Assembly (NCBI GenBank): GCA_963722715.1
Contig: CAVROA010000008.1
Span: 186,001-250,000 of the forward strand
From: DASQGA01 sp963722715
GTDB taxonomy: Bacteria > Actinomycetota > Thermoleophilia > Gaiellales > Gaiellaceae
Direction: 5' to 3'
DNA: 64,000 bases
Part shown: positions 57,616 to 64,000 of the stretch, piece by piece
How positions within the stretch are numbered: the stretch's first letter is position 1
Layout of the letters: the number at the start of each line of letters is the position of its first letter
The notes under the pieces: generated by a model
What the model was told of the DNA's origin: nothing
Databases searched by the model: none
Seen by the model: the letters and a program-made list of their open reading frames with translations, nothing else
Position numbers and translations under genes: made by a program

Positions 57616-58836
57616 TTGCCCGCCACTGCGCTCCGCTGTAGGAACTGCGCCACAGACCACCCGCTCGAGCAGCTTGCAGTCTGCTCGAAGTGCCTTGCAC
57701 CGCTCGAGCCGACCTATGACTGGGAGACGCTCGCTCGAACCGTCTCCCGCGAATCGATCGCCGCCGGTCCGCCCTCGCTCTGGCGGTACGCCCCGCTCCT
57801 GCCGGTCGAGGTCCCCGGCGAACAGCGTCTCGCCCCGGGCCTGACGCCCCTCCTGCCGGTACCGCGCCTCGCGGCCGAGGTCGGCGTGGCCGAGCTCTGG
57901 CTCAAGTGTGACACGGCGAACCCGACCCACTCGTTCAAGGACAGGGTCGTCGCGGTCGCGGCTGCGAAAGCGAAGGAGCTCGGCCTCGGGACGCTCGCCT
58001 GCTCCTCCACCGGCAATCTGGCCAATGCGGTGGGCGCGCGGGCGGCTGCCGAGGGGTTGGAGGCAGTCGTCCTCTGCCCGTCAGACCTCGAGCCGGAGAA
58101 GCTGCTGGCAACGGCCGTCTACGGCACCACGATCTACGCCGTTCGCGGGACGTACGACGATTGCTCGCGCCTCAGCCTGGAGCTCTCCTTCGAGCTCGAC
58201 TGGGGCTTTGTGAACGTCGGGCTCCGCGCCTACTACGCCGAGGGCTCGAAGACTCTCGCGTACGAGATCGCCGAGCAGCTCGGCTGGGAGCAGCCCGATG
58301 CCGTCGTCGGGCCGATCGCCTCCGGCGCGCTGTTCGGAAAGGTCGGGCAGGGATTCGGCGAGCTTCGCCGGCTCGGCCTCGTGGACGGCCCGTGCCCACG
58401 GCTTGTCGGGGGCCAGGCGGAGGGATGTGCGCCGATTGCGACTGCCTTCGCCGAAGGCGGGCGGGCGAGGCCGGTCCGGCCGGCGACGCTGGCCCGCTCG
58501 CTCGCGATCGGCAACCCGGCCGACGCCGACCTCGCGCTCGCAACGGCGCGGGAGAGCGGCGGCGCAATCCACGCCGTGCCCGAGGACGAGATCGGCTTCA
58601 ACATGGGACTTCTGGCGGAGACGAGCGGCATCTTCGGAGAGACTGCAGCGGGCGTGGCGCTGGGCGCACTCAGAACCGCGGTGGCCTGCGGGACGGTTCA
58701 CGAGTCCGACCGTGTCGTCCTGCTGATCACGGGCGACGGGTTGAAGACGCCCGACCCGGTCTCGGGGAGGCTCGCTCCCATCGAGGTCGAGCCCGACGCA
58801 GAGGCGCTCCTCGACCTGGTCGGGGTCGCTGCGTGA
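57616..58836 (+). CDS. thrC: Threonine synthase paralogue (zinc-ribbon type), SAM-riboswitch controlled
   Basis: A 406-residue PLP enzyme. The N-terminus carries a rubredoxin-like zinc ribbon (CRNCATDHPLEQLAVCSKCL), then the PLP lysine in CDTANPTHSFKDRVVAVAAA, ACSSTGNLANAVGARAAAEG and GPIASGALFGKVGQGFGEL. TTG at 57616 has AAGGAGG 5 nt upstream. It overlaps leuB (GTGA). Unlike the hom-linked copy at 52885 it is preceded by a SAM riboswitch, which usually controls methionine genes. It may be a threonine synthase balancing flux against methionine, or a related beta/gamma-replacement enzyme. Confidence 0.83.
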   Translation: MPATALRCRNCATDHPLEQLAVCSKCLAPLEPTYDWETLARTVSRESIAAGPPSLWRYAPLLPVEVPGEQRLAPGLTPLLPVPRLAAEVGVAELWLKCDTANPTHSFKDRVVAVAAAKAKELGLGTLACSSTGNLANAVGARAAAEGLEAVVLCPSDLEPEKLLATAVYGTTIYAVRGTYDDCSRLSLELSFELDWGFVNVGLRAYYAEGSKTLAYEIAEQLGWEQPDAVVGPIASGALFGKVGQGFGELRRLGLVDGPCPRLVGGQAEGCAPIATAFAEGGRARPVRPATLARSLAIGNPADADLALATARESGGAIHAVPEDEIGFNMGLLAETSGIFGETAAGVALGALRTAVACGTVHESDRVVLLITGDGLKTPDPVSGRLAPIEVEPDAEALLDLVGVAA

Positions 58837-59813
58837 GGGTAGTCGTCCTGCCGGGCGACGGGATCGGTCCCGAGGTGGCCCGGGAGGCCGTGCGGGCGCT
58901 CCGAGCGCTCGCACCCGCGGTCGAGCTCGACGAGCGGCCATTCGGGGGAGCCGCGATCCGCGAGAGCGGCGACCCGCTCCCGGCCGAGACGCTGGCCGCA
59001 TGCCGCGCGTCCGACGGCGTCCTGAAGGCCCCGATCGGCGACCCCGCTTTCGACGGCGCGGACGTGCGTCCCGAGCACGGCATGCTCGGGCTTCGCTCTG
59101 CTCTGGACGTCTACGCGAACCTCCGGCCGGCACGAGACGGGAGCATCGATTTGCTGATCGTCCGAGAGCTCGTCGGCGGGCTCTACTACGGAGCGCGTGG
59201 CGTCAGGGAGGACGGAACGGTGTTCGACACCCTCGAATATCACCCGAGCCAAGTCGAGAGGGTCGCTCGGCGCGCGTTCGAGCTTGCACGGTCACGGCGT
59301 GGGCGGCTCACTTCCGTCGACAAGGCGAACGTCTTGGACACATCGCGGATGTGGAGGCGAGTAGTCGGTGAGGTCGCCGGCGATTACCCGGAAGTGGAGG
59401 TAGGGCACATGCTGGTCGACAACGCGGCGATGCAGCTTGCAAGCCGCCCGGAGCAGTTCGACGTCCTCGTCATGGAGAACACGTTCGGAGACATCCTGAG
59501 CGATCTGGCAGCAGCCGTGACCGGCGGGCTCGGGCTCGCGCCCTCCGCGAGTCTCGGAGACGACGGACCCGGGATCTTCGAGCCCGTGCATGGGTCGGCT
59601 CCCGACATCGCCGGCAGCGGCACCGCGAATCCGGCCGCCATGCTCCGTTCGACGGCGCTCTTGCTCGAGCACGCACTCGGCATGCCCGACGAGGCGCGCC
59701 GTCTCGAGCGGGCTGTCGAGCGGGCAATGCGCGACCGTCCGACGGCGGATCTCGGCGGCACGGCGACGACGACCGAGTTCGGTGGCGCGGTCCTCGAGCA
59801 GTTGAGCGGATGA
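58833..59813 (+). CDS. leuB: 3-isopropylmalate dehydrogenase
   Basis: A 326-residue NAD-dependent enzyme of leucine synthesis with all catalytic residues: VVLPGDGIGPEVAREAVRAL, LDVYANLRPARDGSIDLLIV, RELVGGLYYGARG (Tyr), LTSVDKANVLDTSRMWRRVV (Lys), HMLVDNAAMQL and FEPVHGSAPDIAGSGTANPA. The GTG at 58833 overlaps the preceding stop. This intact LeuB contrasts with the degenerate LeuB-like protein at 47394. Confidence 0.95.
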   Translation: MRVVVLPGDGIGPEVAREAVRALRALAPAVELDERPFGGAAIRESGDPLPAETLAACRASDGVLKAPIGDPAFDGADVRPEHGMLGLRSALDVYANLRPARDGSIDLLIVRELVGGLYYGARGVREDGTVFDTLEYHPSQVERVARRAFELARSRRGRLTSVDKANVLDTSRMWRRVVGEVAGDYPEVEVGHMLVDNAAMQLASRPEQFDVLVMENTFGDILSDLAAAVTGGLGLAPSASLGDDGPGIFEPVHGSAPDIAGSGTANPAAMLRSTALLLEHALGMPDEARRLERAVERAMRDRPTADLGGTATTTEFGGAVLEQLSG

Positions 59814-59944
59814 ACGGGCTGCAAGGATGGCTCCGGGAGCTTGCCGAGCGTGCGAGCCCGCGCACGGCGCTTCTTTTCGCGGTCGTGCTAGTCCTGGCCG
59901 TCGTCTGGCTCGTGTCGGTGTTCCTCCAGGGTTCCGCGGGCTGA
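59810..59944 (+). CDS. Small single-helix membrane protein, 44 aa
   Basis: Starts with ATGA overlap on the leuB stop. It has an amphipathic N-terminus (LQGWLRELAERASP) and one strong helix (TALLFAVVLVLAVVWLVSVF). The function is unknown. Tight coupling to leuB and the clean helix argue for a real gene. Confidence 0.55.
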   Translation: MNGLQGWLRELAERASPRTALLFAVVLVLAVVWLVSVFLQGSAG

Positions 59945-60047
59945 CCGCTCGTCCGGGACTCGGCAACCGCCTTGCTTCGAAGTCGGCACACCCGGCGCGA
60001 GTTGCGCGCGGAAAACCCAGCTACGCTGACCGCAGGGGGTAACTCAA

Positions 60048-60064
60048 GGGGGATCCCCCGGGGG
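60048..60064. terminator. Bidirectional hairpin between leuB operon and leuD
   Basis: GGGGGATCCCCC (60048-60059) and the overlapping CCCCCGGGGG (60055-60064) form strong self-complementary stems in the convergent spacer. There is no T-tract on either strand. Confidence 0.4.
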
Positions 60065-60078
60065 TTCCAGAGGCGCCG

Positions 60079-60669
60079 CTACGGAAGAGCCGTGGTTTCG
60101 AACGGGGCTTGGTGCTTCTGTTCGTACGCTGTGATCTCGCCCTCATGCGTCAGGGCGCGGGCGATCTCGTCGAGGCCGTGCATGAGGCAGTGCCGCTGGA
60201 AGTCGTCGAACTCGAACGGCACGACGAGGCCGTCGGGAGCGGTGATCGTCTTCGTCTCCAGGTCGACGGTCAGCTCGCCGCCCCCCGCGACCGAGCTCAT
60301 GAGCGCCTTCACGCGGTCCGGCGGCAGGGCGATGGGAAGCAACCCGATCTTGACGCAGTTCGAGACGAAGATGTCTGCAAACGACGAGGCCACCACCACC
60401 TCGAACCCGTAGTCCTGTAGGGCCCAGGGAGCGTGCTCCCGAGAGGAGCCGCAACCGAAGTTCCGCCCTGCGAGCAAGATCTTCGCGCCCTGCGCCTCCG
60501 GTCGGTTCAGCTCGAAGTCCGGGTCCTTCGCCCAGTCGTAGAAAAGGAACTCGCCGAAGCCCGACCGCTCGATGCGCTTCAAGAACTGCTTCGGGACGAT
60601 CTGGTCCGTGTCCACGTCCGCGCGATCGAGCACCGCCGCCGGAGCCGTCACCGAGCGGAACGCTCTCAC
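60079..60669 (-). CDS. leuD: 3-isopropylmalate dehydratase small subunit
   Basis: A 196-residue swivelling domain of isopropylmalate isomerase. Signatures are ADVDTDQIVPKQFLKRIERS, ILLAGRNFGCGSSREHAPWA and VVASSFADIFVSNCVKIGLL. GTG at 60669 overlaps the leuC stop by four bases, so the subunits are coupled. Confidence 0.95.
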   Translation of the reverse strand: MRAFRSVTAPAAVLDRADVDTDQIVPKQFLKRIERSGFGEFLFYDWAKDPDFELNRPEAQGAKILLAGRNFGCGSSREHAPWALQDYGFEVVVASSFADIFVSNCVKIGLLPIALPPDRVKALMSSVAGGGELTVDLETKTITAPDGLVVPFEFDDFQRHCLMHGLDEIARALTHEGEITAYEQKHQAPFETTALP

Positions 60670-62066
60670 CGAGCCGCCGCCAGGTCGCGGATGTCGACGA
60701 AGCGCCCTTCGAGCGCGGCCGCCGCTGCGAGCGCGGGCGAGACCAGATGCGTGCGCCCGCCGCGCCCCTGCCTGCCCTCGAAGTTCCGGTTGGAGGTCGA
60801 GGCGCACCGCTCGCCAGGCGCGAGGATGTCCGGGTTCATCCCGAGGCACATCGAGCACCCTGCACGGCGCCATTCGAACCCGGCCGCCTCGAAGATCCGG
60901 TCGAGCCCCTCCTCCTCGGCCTGGCGCTTCACCCCGGCAGATCCGGGTACCACCATCGCCCGGACGCCCTCGCGAACGCGTTTCCCTGCGACTACGCCGG
61001 CTGCGATGCGGAGATCCTCGATGCGCGCGTTCGTGCAGGAGCCGATGAAGACGCGGTCGATGGCGATGTCCCGAATTGGCGTCCCGGGCTCGAGGTCCAT
61101 ATAGACGAGCGCCCGCTCGACGGTCTCCCGCTCTTCCGGATCCGCGTAGTCCGCCGGATCCGGGACGACGCCGTCGATCGGCGCGACCATCCCGGGGTTC
61201 GTTCCCCAGGTGACTTGCGGGGCGAGGTCGGCCACGTCGATTTCGATCTCGGTGTCGAAGACTGCGTCATCGTCGGACGCAAGCGTGCGCCACCGCTCCA
61301 GGGCGCGCTCCCACTCGGCGCCCCGCGGGGCTGCCGGGCGGCCTTCGAGGTAGGCGAAAGTGGTGTCGTCCGGCGCCACCATGCCGGCCCGTGCCCCGGC
61401 TTCGATCGACATGTTGCAGATCGTCATCCGACTCTCCATCGAAAAGCCGCGGATCACATCGCCCGCGTACTCGAGGACGTGCCCCGCCCCACCCGACACC
61501 CCGAGCCGTCCGATCGCGCCCAGAATGACGTCCTTGGCCGCGAGGCCGGTGGGCAGCTCTCCGCGGAACAGGACGCGCATTGCTCGTGGCTTCACCTGCG
61601 GCAGGCATTGCGTCGCAAGTACGTGCTCGACCTCGGACGTTCCGATGCCAAACGCCAGCGCGCCGAAGGCGCCATGCGTGGAGGTGTGCGAGTCTCCACA
61701 GACGATCGTGAGCCCGGGCTGCGTCAGCCCGAGCTCCGGCCCGATCACGTGAACGATCCCTTCTCGGCCGCTCCCGGTTGCATAGAGGGGCACGCCGAAC
61801 TCCGCGCAGTTTCGCTCGAGCGCTTCGAGCTGCGCCTGCGAAAGAGGGTCGGCCGGTCCCACGCCGGTGGCGACGTTGTGATCCATCGTCGCAAGCGTCA
61901 GGTCTGGGCGGCGGACCCTTCGACCGGCGAGTCGAAGCCCCTCGAAGGCCTGCGGTGAGGTGACTTCATGTACGAGGTGCAGGTCGACCCAGAGCAGAGC
62001 GGGCTCGCCCGGCGGCTCGGTCACCAGGCGGCTTTCCCACACGCGGTCGAAGAGGGTCTTCGGCAT
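60666..62066 (-). CDS. leuC: 3-isopropylmalate dehydratase large subunit
   Basis: A 466-residue aconitase-family subunit with a 4Fe-4S cluster. It starts MPKTLFDRVWESRLV, then GLTQPGLTIVCGDSHTSTHG, RVFIGSCTNARIEDLRIAAG and RRAGCSMCLGMNPDILAPGE, which hold the three cluster cysteines, and NRNFEGRQGRGGRTHLVSP. ATG at 62066 fits the family; ATG at 62075 is also possible. It is separate from the leuA and leuB operons and on the opposite strand. Confidence 0.95.
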   Translation of the reverse strand: MPKTLFDRVWESRLVTEPPGEPALLWVDLHLVHEVTSPQAFEGLRLAGRRVRRPDLTLATMDHNVATGVGPADPLSQAQLEALERNCAEFGVPLYATGSGREGIVHVIGPELGLTQPGLTIVCGDSHTSTHGAFGALAFGIGTSEVEHVLATQCLPQVKPRAMRVLFRGELPTGLAAKDVILGAIGRLGVSGGAGHVLEYAGDVIRGFSMESRMTICNMSIEAGARAGMVAPDDTTFAYLEGRPAAPRGAEWERALERWRTLASDDDAVFDTEIEIDVADLAPQVTWGTNPGMVAPIDGVVPDPADYADPEERETVERALVYMDLEPGTPIRDIAIDRVFIGSCTNARIEDLRIAAGVVAGKRVREGVRAMVVPGSAGVKRQAEEEGLDRIFEAAGFEWRRAGCSMCLGMNPDILAPGERCASTSNRNFEGRQGRGGRTHLVSPALAAAAALEGRFVDIRDLAAAR

Positions 62067-62114
62067 GCACCCCATTGTGGCGGTTGGAACCGCCGCTGAG
62101 TGGGACGCGATTGG

Positions 62115-62351
62115 CTAGGAGGCGGAGCGAAGCGCCTTGATGAGCTCGTCCTTCGTCATGTCTGAGCGGCCAGGAATGTCAGCCTTCTGCGCCCGCGCGT
62201 AGAGCTCGTCCTTCGTCAGGTCCTCGAGGTTCGACACACGACCTCGGTCGAGAGGTGTCTGGTCGAGCACTCCGCGGACCGCGTCGCGCTTTCGAAACAG
62301 CAGAAAAGCGAGCACTGCACCGAGCGCTCCTCCGGCGAATAGAAATCTCAT
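62115..62351 (-). CDS. Membrane-anchored Rho-N/SAP-like small protein, 78 aa
   Basis: An N-terminal helix (MRFLFAGGALGAVLAFLLF) is followed by RKRD and a cytoplasmic helical module with two similar repeats, LEDLTKDELYARAQKADIPG and MTKDELIKALRS, resembling the Rho N-terminal/SAP fold that binds nucleic acid. GGAGG lies about 8 nt before the ATG at 62351. The function is unknown. Confidence 0.6.
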   Translation of the reverse strand: MRFLFAGGALGAVLAFLLFRKRDAVRGVLDQTPLDRGRVSNLEDLTKDELYARAQKADIPGRSDMTKDELIKALRSAS

Positions 62352-62492
62352 CCAGCCACCTCCATGCCAGAAGGGGTACCCGCGTCGCCGGGTCTCAACC
62401 GCTTCAGCGCGCGGCTGCAATCCTAGTGAGTGGGGGAGGTGAAAGCGATCGGGCCGTTTTTATCCGAACTGCGATCGGGCAGACTTCATCAC

Positions 62493-62816
62493 ATGGACGC
62501 GCGTGCAAGGCAGGTCGCCCGGAACGAGAGCCTTTTCCGCGAGGTGAACGAGCGAATCGAGGAGATCGCCGAGACGATGTTCAAGTCGTCGCATTCCGGC
62601 TTCTTCTGCGAATGCGGGGATGCCGACTGCGTTGAGCTCATGGAGCTGACCGTCGACGAGTACGAAGAGATCCGTTCCGACCCGAGGCGTTTCGTGGTCA
62701 AGCCAGGGCACGAGATGCCCGACTTCGAGCGAGTCTTCGAGCGGGAGAGCCACTACGTCGTGCAGAAGATCGGGGACGCCGGCGACGTCGCCGAGAGGCT
62801 CGACCCCAGATCCTGA
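62493..62816 (+). CDS. Conserved hypothetical protein with CxC-x4-C motif, 107 aa
   Basis: A soluble acidic protein starting MDARARQVARNESLFREVNE with HSGFFCECGDADCVELMELT, whose cysteines could bind a metal, and PRRFVVKPGHE. Similar short proteins are, to my knowledge, frequent in actinobacteria; the function is unknown. ATG at 62493 is preferred because the conserved part begins there; GTG starts at 62430 and 62439 are in frame. Confidence 0.62.
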   Translation: MDARARQVARNESLFREVNERIEEIAETMFKSSHSGFFCECGDADCVELMELTVDEYEEIRSDPRRFVVKPGHEMPDFERVFERESHYVVQKIGDAGDVAERLDPRS

Positions 62817-62823
62817 GATCGTC

Positions 62824-63210
62824 GTGTTCGAGGCGCTCGACTTCGTCTACGTTCCGGCCGGAGACGTCGATGCGGCCGCGCGCCGGTACGTCGAGCAGCT
62901 GGGCGCTGAACTGGTCTGGAAGGTACGAGGGATGGGAACCGTCGTCGCCTGCCTGCGGATCTCGGACACAGGGCCGCAGATTCTCCTGAGCGGCCATCTC
63001 GAGGGCACGGACCCGATCCTGATCTACCGCGTGCCCGACTACGCCTCGGCAGTCTCGGATCTTCGAGCTGCCGGAATCGACGTGCGGGAGCTGGAGATCC
63101 CGCACGGCCCTTGTGCGAGCTTCGAGGCCGAAGGCGGGCAGCGCCTCGCGGTCTACGAGCTCACGCGACCCAAGGCTGCGGAGCACTTTGCCGGCCGCAT
63201 CGACGACTGA
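62824..63210 (+). CDS. VOC/glyoxalase-fold protein, 128 aa
   Basis: A small protein with the beta-alpha-beta-beta-beta repeats of the vicinal-oxygen-chelate fold: ALDFVYVPAGDVDAAARRYV, ELVWKVRGMGTVVACLRIS, ILIYRVPDYASAVSDLRAAG and PCASFEAEGGQRLAVYELTR. The usual first metal His is not obvious, so it may bind a ligand without metal chemistry. It starts at GTG 62824, 7 nt after the previous gene, and is probably co-transcribed. Confidence 0.68.
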   Translation: MFEALDFVYVPAGDVDAAARRYVEQLGAELVWKVRGMGTVVACLRISDTGPQILLSGHLEGTDPILIYRVPDYASAVSDLRAAGIDVRELEIPHGPCASFEAEGGQRLAVYELTRPKAAEHFAGRIDD

Positions 63211-63259
63211 GGTGACGTCGGGAGCCTAGGCGCGATCGCGCCGCGTGGGACGACTTCGG

Positions 63260-64000
63260 TCAGCCGGCCTTTACTGAAGCGTCGCGGTCGATCGCGTCAC
63301 CGGGAACCGTCACCCAAGCGGCGACGCTTTCGGCGCGGCCGCGAAGATCGAGCGTCCGCTCCTCGAGTCCACTGGTGTCGAGCTTCGAGGCCTTCGCCGC
63401 AGCGCCGCTGATGACGATTTCCCCCGCCTTCGCGCCCGAGGCGAGCCGGGCGGCAGTGTTCACAGAGTCACCAAGCGCGGTGAAGTCCACGGCGTCTCCC
63501 TCGCCGACTGTGCCGACGAAGGCGACACCGGTGTGGACGCCTGCGCCCACCGGGATCCAGGGCTCACCTTGGTCGTGACCTGTCTCCGCGAGCAGCTCGC
63601 GCGCAGCGTCGATCGCGTCCGCAGCGTGATCTGTGCCGGCGAAGCCGGGGATGAAGAGAGCGACGACCTGATCCCCGACGAACTTGTCCACGATGCCGTT
63701 CCTGCGATCGACGGCGGCAGCGGCGGCGCCGTAGAAGCGCGCCATCAGCTGGGAGAACTCCCCGGAGCCCATCTGTTCGGCGAGAGCCGTCGAGCCGCGC
63801 ACGTCCGCGAAGAGAAGCGAGAGCTCGATCTCCGCCCCGCCCGGCCTCTTTTCCAGCGCGTGAATGCAGCCGCGGCAGATGCGCCGGTTGAGACGCGAGG
63901 GGCCGAAGCCGATGAACCGCATCAGGTTCCCGGGCGGGCCGAACGGGGTGTCGCAGAGCTTGCAGCGGGGGTCGGTGGGGATCGCTCGCGAAATCCGGCG
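63260..64000 (-). CDS. Adenylate/guanylate cyclase-domain protein, 5' end beyond window
   Basis: A class III cyclase catalytic domain: LSLLFADVRGSTALAEQMGS, GIVDKFVGDQVVALFIPGFA, VHTGVAFVGTVGEGDAVDFT, ALGDSVNTAARLASGAKAGE. The frame remains open to the window edge and includes a cysteine-rich segment, CKLCDTPFG and ICRGCIH, like the zinc-ribbon N-terminus of some actinobacterial cyclase-domain proteins. The first metal Asp (FAD) and second (GDQ) are present; whether it makes cAMP is not decidable. At least 246 residues are visible. Confidence 0.8.
   Translation of the reverse strand, partial: RRISRAIPTDPRCKLCDTPFGPPGNLMRFIGFGPSRLNRRICRGCIHALEKRPGGAEIELSLLFADVRGSTALAEQMGSGEFSQLMARFYGAAAAAVDRRNGIVDKFVGDQVVALFIPGFAGTDHAADAIDAARELLAETGHDQGEPWIPVGAGVHTGVAFVGTVGEGDAVDFTALGDSVNTAARLASGAKAGEIVISGAAAKASKLDTSGLEERTLDLRGRAESVAAWVTVPGDAIDRDASVKAG

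Noticed and set aside
1..64000. CRISPR array, insertion sequences, prophage or integrative element
   Set aside because: No spaced direct-repeat array, transposase, integrase, phage gene or terminal repeat pair was found, and composition is uniform.

Overview
The window is about 64 kb of very GC-rich, gene-dense bacterial chromosome. The housekeeping block (rpsF-ssb-rpsR-rplI-dnaB-purA), the many GTG/TTG starts, ATGA/GTGA start-stop overlaps, apparent leaderless transcripts, an LLM/F420-type oxidoreductase and short actinobacterial-style conserved proteins point to a high-GC actinobacterium, possibly Thermoleophilia. The class-level placement is inference.

Layout. (1) 1-17.5 kb, mixed strands, catabolic/accessory: APC amino-acid permease (cut by the window start), aldehyde dehydrogenase, a GlcF/GlcD/88-aa/LLM operon, a C26-type gamma-glutamyl hydrolase, a frameshifted EamA exporter, a KhtU/KhtT-like antiporter pair, a GcvT-like protein and an FAD amine oxidoreductase flanking an IclR regulator, and an Amt transporter followed by four tiny proteins. 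(2) 17.6-36.5 kb: a degenerate RecA/KaiC-like-XRE-cupin regulator, then a 17.7-kb block all on the minus strand. In transcription order it encodes NAD-linked formate dehydrogenase (fdhB-fdhA, the latter with an in-frame UGA at the selenocysteine position), gmaS, mgsA-mgsB-mgsC, a GntR regulator, a four-subunit sarcosine-oxidase/N-methylglutamate-dehydrogenase-like enzyme (delta, alpha, gamma, beta), fhs, fchA and folD. Read together this is a complete N-methylglutamate route for methylamine: methylamine to gamma-glutamylmethylamide to N-methylglutamate to methylene-tetrahydrofolate to formate to CO2 plus NADH. (3) 36.5-39 kb: M20 peptidase, fdhD and mobA; the last two serve formate-dehydrogenase cofactor maturation. 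(4) 39-45 kb: purA, dnaB, rplI, rpsR, ssb, rpsF on the minus strand, then a cell-wall amidase and an FTR1 iron permease with a strong promoter-operator. (5) 46-62 kb: branched-chain and threonine biosynthesis: a Leu/Ile/Val-rich leader peptide, leuA, a LeuB-like apparent pseudoenzyme, ilvB, ilvN, ilvC, hom, thrC, thrB, ilvD; then mscS (minus), a SAM (S-box) riboswitch upstream of a second threonine-synthase-like gene and leuB; then leuD/leuC on the minus strand. (6) 62-64 kb: small conserved proteins, a VOC protein and an adenylate-cyclase-domain protein running off the window end.

Three features stand out. The methylamine/C1 island is complete end to end and contains a selenocysteine formate dehydrogenase with a visible SECIS-like hairpin. 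Its FolD homologue has lost all three residues of the classical cyclohydrolase/dehydrogenase active site while a separate cyclohydrolase gene (fchA) lies next to it. Four genes (the EamA exporter, fchA, the alpha subunit and mgsC) each contain exactly one extra base relative to an intact frame. Insertion-type sequence errors or real lesions are the plain explanations, but the common sign deserves checking. No CRISPR array, IS element, phage gene, rRNA or tRNA was recognised, and no stretch over 300 bases lacks a gene.
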